Program-made: the position numbers and the translations under genes
From: Syntrophaceae bacterium UBA6255
GTDB taxonomy: Bacteria > Desulfobacterota > Syntrophia > Syntrophales > Smithellaceae
Reading direction: 5' to 3'
DNA length: 26,669 nucleotides
NCBI GenBank assembly: GCA_002441205.1
Contig: DJVN01000119.1
Location: 1-26,669, forward strand
The notes under the pieces: generated by a model
What the model saw: only the letters and a program-made list of their open reading frames with translations
Told to the model about the DNA's origin: nothing
Database searches by the model: none
Part shown: one piece after another, positions 1 to 7,690 of the stretch
Layout: the number at the start of each line of letters is the position of its first letter
How positions within the stretch are numbered: position 1 is the first letter of the stretch

Positions 1-76
1 ATTAATGCTTCAATCTTCGCTTTGCTCGATTTTAGCAAGTCTCACTACGTTTCTGAAATCTGGGTCTCATTAAATC
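1..76 (-). repeat. Degenerate dispersed repeat, related to the 7.7-8.1 kb array
   Basis: Read on the minus strand, this stretch begins TTTAATGAG, continues to AAACGTAGTGA, and then has a block starting TGAGACTTGCT and ending near GATTGAAGC. The first part matches the minus strand of about 7936-7971 (about 26 of 33 positions by eye). The second part matches the start of the 77-bp unit, best against the copy at 7984 (about 25 of 38). It lies just past the stop codon of the hemolysin III gene and may continue beyond the left edge. The alignment was made by eye. Confidence 0.5.
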
Positions 77-78
77 AT

Positions 79-729
79 TTACGGTATGACATAAAACATA
101 ATAGAGAAAAAATGACAAATACTTCCGCCCAGGACAAATAAATGCCAAATCGCATGATTGAAAGGAAGCTTCTGCCAGGCGTAAAAAATTGTTCCAAAAG
201 TATAGGCGCATCCACCGGAGACGAGCAGGACCAGGCCACCCGGAGGCAAGGTCTGAATAAGGGGTTTGATGGCGAAAATGATGATCCAGCCCATCAAAAT
301 GTAGGTGATCGTGGAGATAACTTGAAAACGATGCACGAAAAAAACTTTTAAGAAAATTCCGACAACGGTTAAAGACCAGATTAAAGCAAGCATACTCCAA
401 CCAATGACGCCATGGAGCGTGACAAGCAGAAAAGGGGTATACGTTCCGGCAATCAGAATATAAATGCAGGCATGATCCATTATTTTAAATTTATATTTTA
501 AGTTTTGTTTACTGCAACTGTGATACAGCGTGGAGGACGTGTAGAGTAAAACAAGCGTTGTACCGAAAATAGTACAGCTGATAATGTGTCTTAAATCTCC
601 ATAGAGGCTGGAAAAAACGATCAAAAGAATCAATGCGGCAATGCTGAACACGATGCCGAATCCGTGAGTAATGCTGTTGATTTTTTCTTCCAGGGGACTA
701 TATTTTTCTGCCGTTTGTAATGGTGTCAT
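79..729 (-). CDS. trhA: Hemolysin III / TrhA family membrane protein (PAQR-like)
   Basis: A 216-residue integral membrane protein with about seven hydrophobic segments, the usual length for the bacterial hemolysin III (YqfA/TrhA) branch of the PAQR superfamily. Family landmarks visible are E15 and H22 in the N-terminal EEKINSITHG stretch, S65/S66 with Y69-H70, D85-H86 followed by an AGTYTP motif near 94-99, and C-terminal H192-x3-H196 with H206. In PAQR proteins the conserved Asp and His residues bind zinc. Bacterial members are linked to membrane homeostasis, and the haemolysin label is historical. The ATG at 729 fits the family N-terminus. The gene diverges from purB across a gap of about 190 nt. 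The family call is secure; the substrate or role is not known. Confidence 0.88.
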   Translation of the reverse strand: MTPLQTAEKYSPLEEKINSITHGFGIVFSIAALILLIVFSSLYGDLRHIISCTIFGTTLVLLYTSSTLYHSCSKQNLKYKFKIMDHACIYILIAGTYTPFLLVTLHGVIGWSMLALIWSLTVVGIFLKVFFVHRFQVISTITYILMGWIIIFAIKPLIQTLPPGGLVLLVSGGCAYTFGTIFYAWQKLPFNHAIWHLFVLGGSICHFFSIMFYVIP

Positions 730-827
730 TTTTTTGTTTCCTTAATCAGTCTTTTTTAAATATGACGATAGTGCTCCGTTGTCAACCGTTAATAAAAAGA
801 TTGTAATAAAAAGATATATATTAATTC

Positions 828-855
828 TTGACGGATGGGTCGAAGTCGTAATAAT
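828..855 (+). promoter_or_regulatory. Candidate sigma70-type promoter for purB
   Basis: TTGACG (828-833) and AATAAT (850-855) are separated by 16 nt, matching the -35 and -10 consensus at 5 of 6 positions each. A start near 862 would leave a leader of about 60 nt before purB. It lies inside the open frame that extends upstream of purB, which supports the downstream GTG start. Confidence 0.45.
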
Positions 856-922
856 AATCAAGTCAAAGGTTAAGAGGCTCAGCCTTTTCGTTTTCAGGAT
901 AGGACAATCAAAGGAGAAAAAC

Positions 923-2218
923 GTGATACCCAGATATTCCCGTGAAATTATGACAGCAGTTTGGAGTCAGGAGAATAAATACAAAAAATGGCTGGATGTG
1001 GAAATATCCGCCTGTGAAGCATTGGCTAAACTGGGCAAAATACCCCGGCGGTCACTTAAAAATATCAAAGGAAAGATTGCAATTAATGTCAAGCGTATCG
1101 ATGAAATCGAAAAAGTTACCAAACATGATGTGATCGCTTTTTTAACGTCTCTTACGGAAAAAGTCGGTGAGGACGGACGTTTCATTCATATGGGTATGAC
1201 GTCATCGGATGTTCTGGATACGGCTTTTGCCGTTCAGTTAAAAGAAGCTGCTGAAATTTTACTCGATGATATTGATAAACTCCTGCTGGTTTTAAAAAGG
1301 CGAGCCTTGGAAAATAAAAACACGATAATGATTGGAAGGTCTCATGGCATTCATGCCGAACCGATTACCTTCGGGCTGAAATTGGCGCTCTGGTATCAGG
1401 AAATGCAACGCAACCGTCAGCGTCTCCTGAAGGCGAAAGAATCGGTCAGCTATGGAAAAATATCCGGCGCGGTCGGCACCTTTTCATTCATTGATCCGTC
1501 TGTTGAGGAATATGTCTGTAAAAAACTTGGTCTTAAGCCTGCGCCTGTGTCTTCGCAAGTTGTTCAACGAGACCGTCATGCGGAATTTTTCACAACGTTG
1601 GCAATCATTGCATCATCGTTGGACAAGTTCGCTCAGGAGATCAGGTTATTACAAAGAACGGAGGTCAGGGAAGCAGAAGAATATTTTTCGAAAGGACAGA
1701 AAGGTTCTTCGGCCATGCCGCACAAACGCAATCCGGTTCTTTCGGAAAATCTTTCAGGGTTGTCCCGTCTGGTGCGTTCTTATGCCGTTGCCTCTCTGGA
1801 AAATATCGCTCTCTGGCATGAAAGGGATATCAGTCACTCTTCCGTGGAAAGGGTCATCGGACCTGATGCCACCATTTCTTTGGATTTTATGCTGGATAGA
1901 TTTACCGGCCTGCTGGATAAACTGGTCATTTATCCGGAAAAAATGATGGATAATTTAAACATGACGCATGGTGTTATCTTCTCTCAAATGGTGCTTTTGG
2001 CTCTCATTGAGAAGGGCTTAACCAGGGAATCCGCTTATGTAATTGTACAGAGCAACGCAATGAAATCCTGGCAGGAAGGACTGGAATTCAAAGACTTGCT
2101 GGAAAAGGATTCGTCAGTGAAGAAATATTTGACTAAAAAAGATTTAGCCTCGATATTTAATTTAAATAATTTCCTGAAGAATTTAGATTTTATCTTTAAC
2201 CGGGTATTCAAAAAATAA
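923..2218 (+). CDS. purB: Adenylosuccinate lyase
   Basis: PurB cleaves adenylosuccinate to AMP and SAICAR to AICAR, both releasing fumarate, in cytosolic purine synthesis. From the GTG at 923 the protein is 431 residues, the normal length for the short bacterial class. The open frame continues upstream to a TTG at 779, but residues before this GTG do not look like the family. AAGGAG lies about 7 nt before the GTG, and the protein then begins MIPRYSREIM, a typical PurB start. Key residues visible are H68-D69, the TSSD motif at 93-96, the catalytic H141 in SHGIHAEP, and the fumarate-lyase signature SSAMPHKRNP at 262-271 with catalytic S263. It ends 10 nt from the convergent nadB. No other pur gene is nearby. 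Confidence 0.95.
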   Translation: MIPRYSREIMTAVWSQENKYKKWLDVEISACEALAKLGKIPRRSLKNIKGKIAINVKRIDEIEKVTKHDVIAFLTSLTEKVGEDGRFIHMGMTSSDVLDTAFAVQLKEAAEILLDDIDKLLLVLKRRALENKNTIMIGRSHGIHAEPITFGLKLALWYQEMQRNRQRLLKAKESVSYGKISGAVGTFSFIDPSVEEYVCKKLGLKPAPVSSQVVQRDRHAEFFTTLAIIASSLDKFAQEIRLLQRTEVREAEEYFSKGQKGSSAMPHKRNPVLSENLSGLSRLVRSYAVASLENIALWHERDISHSSVERVIGPDATISLDFMLDRFTGLLDKLVIYPEKMMDNLNMTHGVIFSQMVLLALIEKGLTRESAYVIVQSNAMKSWQEGLEFKDLLEKDSSVKKYLTKKDLASIFNLNNFLKNLDFIFNRVFKK

Positions 2219-2228
2219 TTTATGTTAT

Positions 2229-3818
2229 TTATTCTTTGATCAAGATCGTTTCTTTATTGAATTCATCGCAGGTGTCGGGATAATCAATATTATAATGCAA
2301 ACCGCGGCTTTCTTTCCTGACACGGGCGCACTGGATAATGAGTTTGGCCACCATGGTGATATTGCGAAGTTCGATGAGGTCTTTGGTAACCTTGTAATTC
2401 CAGTAGTATTCATTGATTTCCCTTTGAATCATATCAATTCTGCGTTCAGCTCTGGCGAGTCGTTTGTCTGAACGGACGATTCCGACGTAATTCCACATAC
2501 ACCGGCGGACTTCATCCCAGTTGTTGGTCACGACGATACTTTCATCGCTTTCCGAGGAGTCCCCCGGGTCCCATGGGCGAATCAGTACGGTGCTTAAGTC
2601 CGTTTGCCGGAAAGACTTGGCTATTTTTGTGAAGACACGGTGAGAGAAGACCAGCGCTTCGAGAAGAGAATTGCTGGCCAGACGATTCGCGCCGTGCAGT
2701 CCTGTGCAGGAAACCTCACCGCAGGCAAAGAGATTATCGATGGATGTCTTGCCGTCATGATTCACGGCGACACCGCCGCAGATATAATGAGCGGCGGGGG
2801 CGATAGGAATGGGCTGTGACGTAATGTCTATGCCGTATTCCAGGCATTTATGATAAATATTGGGGAAACGGTTGATGATGAAATCACGGTCGCGGTGGGT
2901 GATATCCAGAAGGACATATTCATCGCCGGATTTTTTTATTTCCGTGTCAATCGCTTTGGCAACGACGTCGCGTGGCGCCAGGTTCTTCATGGTGTGATAT
3001 TTATCCATAAATGTCTCGCCGCTTTTTAGTTTCAGAATACCTCCCTCGCCGCGAACCGCTTCGCTGATGAGAAACGCTTTGGCCTCCGGATGAAACAGAC
3101 AGGTAGGATGAAACTGGATGAACTCCATATTGGCGATTTTTGCTCCTGCTCGATAAGCCATGGCGATCCCGTCGCCCGTGGCGATGTCGGGATTCGTGGT
3201 AATGAGATACACTTTGCCGGCGCCGCCGGTGGAAAGGATGGTGTATTTGGCCCGGTAGGTATGAATTTCGCCATTTTGAATGTCGAGAACATACGCGCCT
3301 ACGCAGTTAATCGTCTGGCCTTTATCATCTTTTTGGAGGATGAGATCGATGCCGATATGATTTTCATAAATCTGGACATTTTTCAGAGCAGCAACTTTCT
3401 CGTGAAGCGCCCGTTCAATTTCTTGTCCGGTCAGATCCTTAGCGTGCAGAACGCGACGGCGATGATGTCCTCCTTCCTGACCTAAATCATAGAGATGGGG
3501 CGGTTCTTCTGATTTTGTGAAATTGACGCCCCATTCAATCAATTCCTGAATCCGGGGAGGCGCCTCCCGAACCACAAAATCAACGACGTCTTTATTGCAG
3601 AGCCCAGCGCCGCAGATCAACGTATCACTGATGTGTTCTTCAAAACTATCCGTTTTGTCTGTTACGGCAGCGATACCGCCTTGAGCGTAATTGGTATTGG
3701 ATTCGGATTTTTCTTTTTTGGTCACAATGGCGACACTGCCAAGCGTTGATGCTTTAATGGCCAGGCTTAACCCGGCAATGCCGCTGCCCAAAATCAAAAA
3801 ATCAATCCTGAATTCCAT
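2229..3818 (-). CDS. nadB: L-aspartate oxidase
   Basis: A 529-residue flavoprotein that oxidises L-aspartate to iminoaspartate, the first step of de novo NAD synthesis, with NadA as the usual partner. The N-terminus carries the FAD dinucleotide-binding motif GSGIAGL (11-17), and NTNYAQGGIA (41-50) is the usual second FAD contact. Active-site positions line up with the E. coli enzyme at a constant offset of seven: H237, R283, H344 and R379 correspond to H244, R290, H351 and R386. The C-terminal helical domain (about 430-529) is complete. FAD-linked NadB is related to succinate dehydrogenase flavoprotein, but the GEVSCTGLHGANRLASNSLLE segment and the lack of sdh neighbours favour NadB. nadA and nadC are not in this window. 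Confidence 0.95.
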   Translation of the reverse strand: MEFRIDFLILGSGIAGLSLAIKASTLGSVAIVTKKEKSESNTNYAQGGIAAVTDKTDSFEEHISDTLICGAGLCNKDVVDFVVREAPPRIQELIEWGVNFTKSEEPPHLYDLGQEGGHHRRRVLHAKDLTGQEIERALHEKVAALKNVQIYENHIGIDLILQKDDKGQTINCVGAYVLDIQNGEIHTYRAKYTILSTGGAGKVYLITTNPDIATGDGIAMAYRAGAKIANMEFIQFHPTCLFHPEAKAFLISEAVRGEGGILKLKSGETFMDKYHTMKNLAPRDVVAKAIDTEIKKSGDEYVLLDITHRDRDFIINRFPNIYHKCLEYGIDITSQPIPIAPAAHYICGGVAVNHDGKTSIDNLFACGEVSCTGLHGANRLASNSLLEALVFSHRVFTKIAKSFRQTDLSTVLIRPWDPGDSSESDESIVVTNNWDEVRRCMWNYVGIVRSDKRLARAERRIDMIQREINEYYWNYKVTKDLIELRNITMVAKLIIQCARVRKESRGLHYNIDYPDTCDEFNKETILIKE

Positions 3819-3855
3819 TGTAATCCCCGATGTTGATGTGGATGATAAAAGTTTG

Positions 3856-3884
3856 TTTACAAATCGTGTTTGCTTTTATATATG
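3856..3884 (+). promoter_or_regulatory. Candidate tsaD promoter
   Basis: TTTACA (3856-3861) and TATATG (3879-3884) are separated by 17 nt, about 40 nt upstream of the tsaD ATG. It overlaps the proposed nadB promoter. The 107-nt gap between the two start codons has no other evident feature. Confidence 0.4.
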
Positions 3885-3903
3885 GATTTAATGTTTTTAG
3901 CAA
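3875..3903 (-). promoter_or_regulatory. Candidate nadB promoter
   Basis: On the minus strand, TTGCTA (complement of 3898-3903) and TATAAA (complement of 3875-3880) are 17 nt apart. The -10 element shares bases with the proposed tsaD -10 on the other strand, so the two promoters would compete for polymerase. Confidence 0.4.
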
Positions 3904-3925
3904 AGATAAAAATGAAAGATAGTTT

Positions 3926-4921
3926 ATGCTCGTATTAGGTATAGAATCATCCTGTGATGAAACGGCTGCCGCTGTAATTCATAATCATAAGATACATTCC
4001 AATGTGATTGCATCTCAGATAGCGGTTCATTCTCCCTATGGGGGTGTTGTTCCTGAAATAGCTTCGCGTAAACATCTTGAAGTTATTAATTCAGTTATCA
4101 AACAGGCGTTAAGCAGCGCCGGTGTGTCAATAAAAGACATTGAAGGCATTGCCGTCACGTGTGGGCCCGGTTTAATAGGATCTCTTTTAATCGGCCTGTC
4201 TACGGCAAAAGCTCTTGCCTTCGCACTGGATATTCCGATGATCGGTGTAAATCATCTCGAGGGTCATATCGCAGCGGTATTTCTTTCGGAAAAAGTCCCG
4301 ACATTTCCCTTTGTCGCTTTGGTTGTTTCCGGAGGACATACCAGCGTTTATCTGGTAAAAAATTATCATGATTTTCATGTAATCGGACAAACTCGGGATG
4401 ATGCCGCCGGAGAGGCGTTTGACAAGGCGGCAAAACTTCTTAATCTGGGTTATCCCGGCGGTGTTATTATCGATAAAATGGCGATAAAAGGAAATCCCCG
4501 CGCCGTGTCTTTTCCGAGAGCGATGAAGGATTCTCAAGATTTTAGTTTTAGCGGGTTGAAAACATCTCTATTAACCATGCTTAAAAAAAGGTGCCATGAT
4601 TTCAGCGATGAAGAATTACCGGACATAGCGGCAAGTTATCAGGAAGCTATTGTAGATACCCTTGTTGATAAAACCATTAAAGCCGCGGAAGATCATAAGA
4701 TGGATAAAATAGTTGTCTGCGGCGGCGTGGCGGCAAACAGCAGACTGCGTGAAAGGTTTTCTATGCAGACAGCGGCCAAAAACATACAGCTGTTTATTCC
4801 ACCAGTTATTCTATGTACGGATAACGCGGCAATGATAGCCGGCATGGGAGAAATTATGCTTAAAAATGGTTTAAGATCATCACTTGATCTGAATGCTGTG
4901 TCGCGCTGGCCGTTATCATAA
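3926..4921 (+). CDS. tsaD: tRNA N6-threonylcarbamoyladenosine transferase TsaD
   Basis: A 331-residue ASKHA-fold protein of the Kae1/TsaD (formerly Gcp) family. With TsaB and TsaE it transfers threonylcarbamoyl from TsaC-made threonylcarbamoyl-AMP to A37 of ANN-decoding tRNAs. The N-terminal GIESSCDET motif is intact. The metal ligands are present as H110 and H114 in NHLEGH and D299 in CTDNAAM. The VSGGHT nucleotide-binding loop and the GEAFDKAAKLL segment are also present. The ATG start has only a weak purine-rich upstream stretch. The gene is followed 31 nt later by rsmA, so two RNA-modification genes form a small operon. TsaB and TsaE are not encoded here. Confidence 0.96.
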   Translation: MLVLGIESSCDETAAAVIHNHKIHSNVIASQIAVHSPYGGVVPEIASRKHLEVINSVIKQALSSAGVSIKDIEGIAVTCGPGLIGSLLIGLSTAKALAFALDIPMIGVNHLEGHIAAVFLSEKVPTFPFVALVVSGGHTSVYLVKNYHDFHVIGQTRDDAAGEAFDKAAKLLNLGYPGGVIIDKMAIKGNPRAVSFPRAMKDSQDFSFSGLKTSLLTMLKKRCHDFSDEELPDIAASYQEAIVDTLVDKTIKAAEDHKMDKIVVCGGVAANSRLRERFSMQTAAKNIQLFIPPVILCTDNAAMIAGMGEIMLKNGLRSSLDLNAVSRWPLS

Positions 4922-4952
4922 ACCTTAAGTTTTTATATTCATAAGAGCAATC

Positions 4953-5810
4953 ATGAATACGCCGAAAGATATCCTTCAACATTACTCCATTAAACCCCGA
5001 AAAAAATTGGGTCAATCTTTCCTTGTGGATCAAGGCAGTATTGAAAAAATTGCCGATATAGCCGATGTACAGAAAAATGACGTCATTATAGAAATTGGAG
5101 CTGGCATTGGAATGCTGACAGAATGTCTGGCAAAAAAGGCATCTAAAATTATCGCCATTGAGTTAGATACTCGATTGATTGAAGTCCTGAAAGACAGATT
5201 GATACAATATGAGAACATTGAAATTCATTCCGGGAATGTTTTGATGTTTGATTTCAGAGCTCTCGCCGAAACAGTCCATCAGAAAATTAAAGTAGTCGGT
5301 AATATACCGTATAATATTTCGAGCCCCGTATTGTTTTATTTGCTTTCTTTCAAGGAGATTATCAATTCTTTCATCTTGATGATGCAAAAAGAATTCGTTG
5401 AACGTTTGGTAGCATCTCCCGGGAGCAAGCGTTACGGAGTTCCGTCAGTCATTTTGCAGATGTTTTCGACTGTGGAAAAGGTTATGAATGTACCGGCCGC
5501 TTTTTTTTATCCCGTTCCCAAAGTAGAATCATCGATCATGAAGGGAGTTTTTCTTGATAAGCCGAAAACTGAACTCCATGATGAAGATTATTTTGTGAGA
5601 GTTGTCAGAGATTCTTTTGCTCAGCGGCGAAAAATGATTTTCAATAATTTGAAGAAATCAAAATTAATGAACGGATTTGAAGAATCACTATTGAAAGATG
5701 CGTTAAAATTAGCTTCCATTGATGGTCAGAGAAGAGCGGAAACTCTAACGTTAGAGGAATTTGGGGATCTGAGTAATATTTTAAGAGAAAAAACCGAACG
5801 ATATTTTTAA
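4953..5810 (+). CDS. rsmA: 16S rRNA (A1518/A1519-N6) dimethyltransferase
   Basis: A 285-residue KsgA/RsmA methyltransferase that dimethylates two adjacent adenines in the 3' terminal helix 45 of 16S rRNA during late 30S assembly. The family N-terminus KKLGQSFLVD is present. The S-adenosylmethionine motif I reads EIGAGIG at 47-53. The catalytic motif IV NIPY is at 117-120, and the C-terminal small domain is complete. Length is normal. It follows tsaD after 31 nt and is convergent with the secreted-protein gene, whose stop codon is only 30 nt away. That short gap is A/T-rich with no clear terminator hairpin. Confidence 0.96.
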   Translation: MNTPKDILQHYSIKPRKKLGQSFLVDQGSIEKIADIADVQKNDVIIEIGAGIGMLTECLAKKASKIIAIELDTRLIEVLKDRLIQYENIEIHSGNVLMFDFRALAETVHQKIKVVGNIPYNISSPVLFYLLSFKEIINSFILMMQKEFVERLVASPGSKRYGVPSVILQMFSTVEKVMNVPAAFFYPVPKVESSIMKGVFLDKPKTELHDEDYFVRVVRDSFAQRRKMIFNNLKKSKLMNGFEESLLKDALKLASIDGQRRAETLTLEEFGDLSNILREKTERYF

Positions 5811-5840
5811 AAAAAAATTTTGAAATAATTTTACATCAAA

Positions 5841-6473
5841 CTAAAACGCAAAAGTGTTGTTGTGAGCATATACAGAAAGATGACCATTCGTTGTTGATGA
5901 AATACCTGATGTGTAGGCACGACCTAAGATTTGATTGTCTTCAAAATAAGGGGTGCTGCCGAGTTTAACTACTGCTTCAATAGCAATAGGGGCATGAATG
6001 GAACTGTTATTCATAACGACTTCCAGCTTACACCCGTTACGCACATTAGGATCGTTTGTCGAAACGACTTCTAATGTCATGGAGCCGGAATGTATAACTG
6101 TCCCCCCGGTCATGTATACTTCATCATATCCGAAATATCCTATTTTATCGTAAAAACCAGCGCCAGGATATTTTTGGGGATTTGTTTCAGATGTTCCACT
6201 AAAGTAGTCATCTGCATTATTGGGATGAGGATTACGCAAATGATTTGTTATATCGTGATCAGAGTCCCAATAGTTCCAACCATCCGTGACGATACTTTTC
6301 AAACTTTGGGATTCTACTTGAATATGGCCGATTCTAACAGTAATCGAGCCAGCCTGCGCAACAACGCCATCAAGCTCATTATCAGAAATAGCGCTTGTTA
6401 ATGCAAAAGATTGTATGGGAATCATTAAAAGTGAGAAGATGATTATGAATTTTATTAAATTCTTCATGTTCAT
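5841..6473 (-). CDS. Secreted protein of unknown function
   Basis: I do not recognise this family with confidence. From the ATG at 6473 the protein is 210 residues (an upstream ATG at 6512 is in frame but would place extra residues before the signal peptide). It starts MNMKNLIKF, followed by a hydrophobic stretch and IQSFA, a good Sec signal peptide cleaved near residues 24-25. The mature N-terminus, ISDNELDGVVAQAGSITVRI, resembles the short 'ELxxVxGQAG' motif that I recall at the start of many secreted beta-rich proteins in proteobacteria, some linked to filament systems. The rest is rich in Gly, Asn, Ser and Tyr with alternating hydrophobic residues, suggesting beta structure, and it ends in FAF, an outer-membrane-like aromatic terminus. 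One cysteine is in the mature protein. It stands alone on the minus strand beside a decayed gene. Confidence 0.7.
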   Translation of the reverse strand: MNMKNLIKFIIIFSLLMIPIQSFALTSAISDNELDGVVAQAGSITVRIGHIQVESQSLKSIVTDGWNYWDSDHDITNHLRNPHPNNADDYFSGTSETNPQKYPGAGFYDKIGYFGYDEVYMTGGTVIHSGSMTLEVVSTNDPNVRNGCKLEVVMNNSSIHAPIAIEAVVKLGSTPYFEDNQILGRAYTSGISSTTNGHLSVYAHNNTFAF

Positions 6474-6512
6474 GAGTATCTCATTAACATAAATGCATAG
6501 CAATGTCAACAA

Positions 6513-6750
6513 ATTTATTAATATTATTATTTTTTTAAGAATCCTTTTATTTGTGCTTTATATAATAGTATAAACAATAAATGTAAAGAAATTTTTAAAT
6601 ATTATTTTGGGATTAATTATAACTGTTTTATCGGTCATCATTGGTTTGATGAGGAAAAATATTGACTAATTAATATTGAAATAATAATGATGTCAGTAAT
6701 ATTGGTGAACTGGAAAAATGAAAAGAAAATAAAAAATTCATTATCTGCAT
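6513..6750. other. AT-rich non-coding gap
   Basis: No open frame with coding character was found. It holds the candidate minus-strand promoter at 6559-6587 and, from about 6645, possible further-decayed miaB sequence. Otherwise I see nothing in it. Confidence 0.5.
6559..6587 (-). promoter_or_regulatory. Candidate promoter for the secreted-protein gene
   Basis: On the minus strand, TTTACA (complement of 6582-6587) and TATATA (complement of 6559-6564) are 17 nt apart, giving a leader of about 80 nt before the ATG at 6473. The region is very AT-rich, so a chance match is quite possible. Confidence 0.3.
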
Positions 6751-7179
6751 ATGATTGATTCCCGGATCAGTACAACATCGGGCATCATAGTAGGGTTTTC
6801 GGATGAGACAAATAAGGATTACCAAGAAACAATTGACATGATGGAAAAAATCAGGTTTGATTCTGTATGATCGAGAGAGGGCATTGCGGTGTAAAATGAA
6901 AAGGAAAAGTTGAAGAGAATGAAAAGATAAGACATTTGGAGCAACTTCAACTATTGCAGGATAAACAAACGCAGGAGATCAATGATGAATTGGAAGGAAC
7001 CTCTCGGAAAATATTGGTAGAAAGCAAAAGCAAGAAATTTGAAAATAATTTTATGGGAAGAACCCGTTCGTGGAACATTGTTCATTTTAATGGTGAGCCG
7101 GACTTAGTCGGAAAATGGTGCAGGTAAGAATATCAAAGCCTATTTACATTCTATACGAGGTGCAATAGAGACAAAATAA
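6751..7179 (+). pseudogene. miaB: Decayed 3' part of miaB (tRNA ms2i6A methylthiotransferase)
   Basis: Conceptual translation across three frames rebuilds the C-terminal third of MiaB. From 6751 one frame reads IDSRISTTSGIIVGFSDET, then YQETIDMMEKIRFDSV, then a TGA at 6868-6870. This matches the radical-SAM core segment usually written TTDIIVGFPGET...FDSVYSF. The same frame continues with REGIAV and further stops. The frame then shifts to RHLEQLQLLQDKQTQEIN, VESKSKK, MGRTR and IVHFNGEPDLVGK, which is the TRAM-domain region of MiaB. Two more shifts give VQVRI and then AYLHSIRGAIETK with a TAA at 7177-7179. The cluster-binding N-terminal domains are absent. A weaker trace (a possible MRRKYT-like block near 6650) may extend the relic upstream. 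It lies directly before the DUF151 gene. Confidence 0.85.
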
Positions 7180-7189
7180 GGAGTAAAAA

Positions 7190-7690
7190 GTGCTAATTGA
7201 GATGAAAGTGTTAGGATTAACCATTGATCCTGTTACCAATACCCCGATTGTCATACTGAAAGATATGGATAACAATAAAGCAATCCCTATCTGGATAGGA
7301 TTGTTTGAGGCCAGCGCCATTGCCACAGAACTTAAAAAAATTGTTTTTCCCAGACCCATGACTCATGACTTATTTTCTGAATTCCTGAAATCTTTTGACG
7401 TGACTTTGATTAGAATTGAGATTGTTGATATCCGCAACAATACGTTCTTCTCTAATATTTATCTGAGAAAGGATGGACGGGAATTTACGATTGATGCCCG
7501 TCCCAGTGATGCCATTGCGATAGCCTTGCGTGCCAACGCCCCCATTTTTGTGGATGAAATGGTCATTGAAAAATCTCGCAATGTTGATTTTGGTGTAAAG
7601 ATTAGTGATCTTGACAAGCTGAAAGAAGACAAGATTAAAGAATTTCTGGAGAATCTTTCGGTAGAAGATTTCGGCAAATATAAAATGTAA
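7190..7690 (+). CDS. Bifunctional nuclease (DUF151/BFN) family protein
   Basis: A 166-residue protein starting at GTG 7190 with AAGGAG at 7178-7183 as a strong ribosome binding site, 6 nt away. The BFN domain spans about 5-130. Recognisable blocks are TNTPIVILKD, PIWIGLFEASAIA, the helix with PRPMTHDL, the beta hairpin with NNTFFSNIYL, and DARPSDAIAIALRANAPIFV. The last block is the most conserved in the family. Plant and bacterial members are reported to have RNase and DNase activity; the physiological role in deltaproteobacteria is not established. As I recall, miaB often sits directly upstream in related bacteria, and here its relic does. The next gene is 504 nt away across the repeat array. 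Confidence 0.88.
   Translation: MLIEMKVLGLTIDPVTNTPIVILKDMDNNKAIPIWIGLFEASAIATELKKIVFPRPMTHDLFSEFLKSFDVTLIRIEIVDIRNNTFFSNIYLRKDGREFTIDARPSDAIAIALRANAPIFVDEMVIEKSRNVDFGVKISDLDKLKEDKIKEFLENLSVEDFGKYKM

Noticed and set aside
32..400. 122-residue minus-strand open frame at the left edge
   Set aside because: It overlaps the hemolysin III gene in another frame and shows no coding character.
779..922. N-terminal extension of PurB
   Set aside because: The extra residues are basic and hydrophobic without family similarity, overlap a candidate promoter, and precede a GTG with a good ribosome binding site.
6936..7127. Independent small protein of 63 residues
   Set aside because: The sequence is the TRAM-domain part of MiaB, and flanking frames supply the rest, so it is a fragment of a pseudogene.
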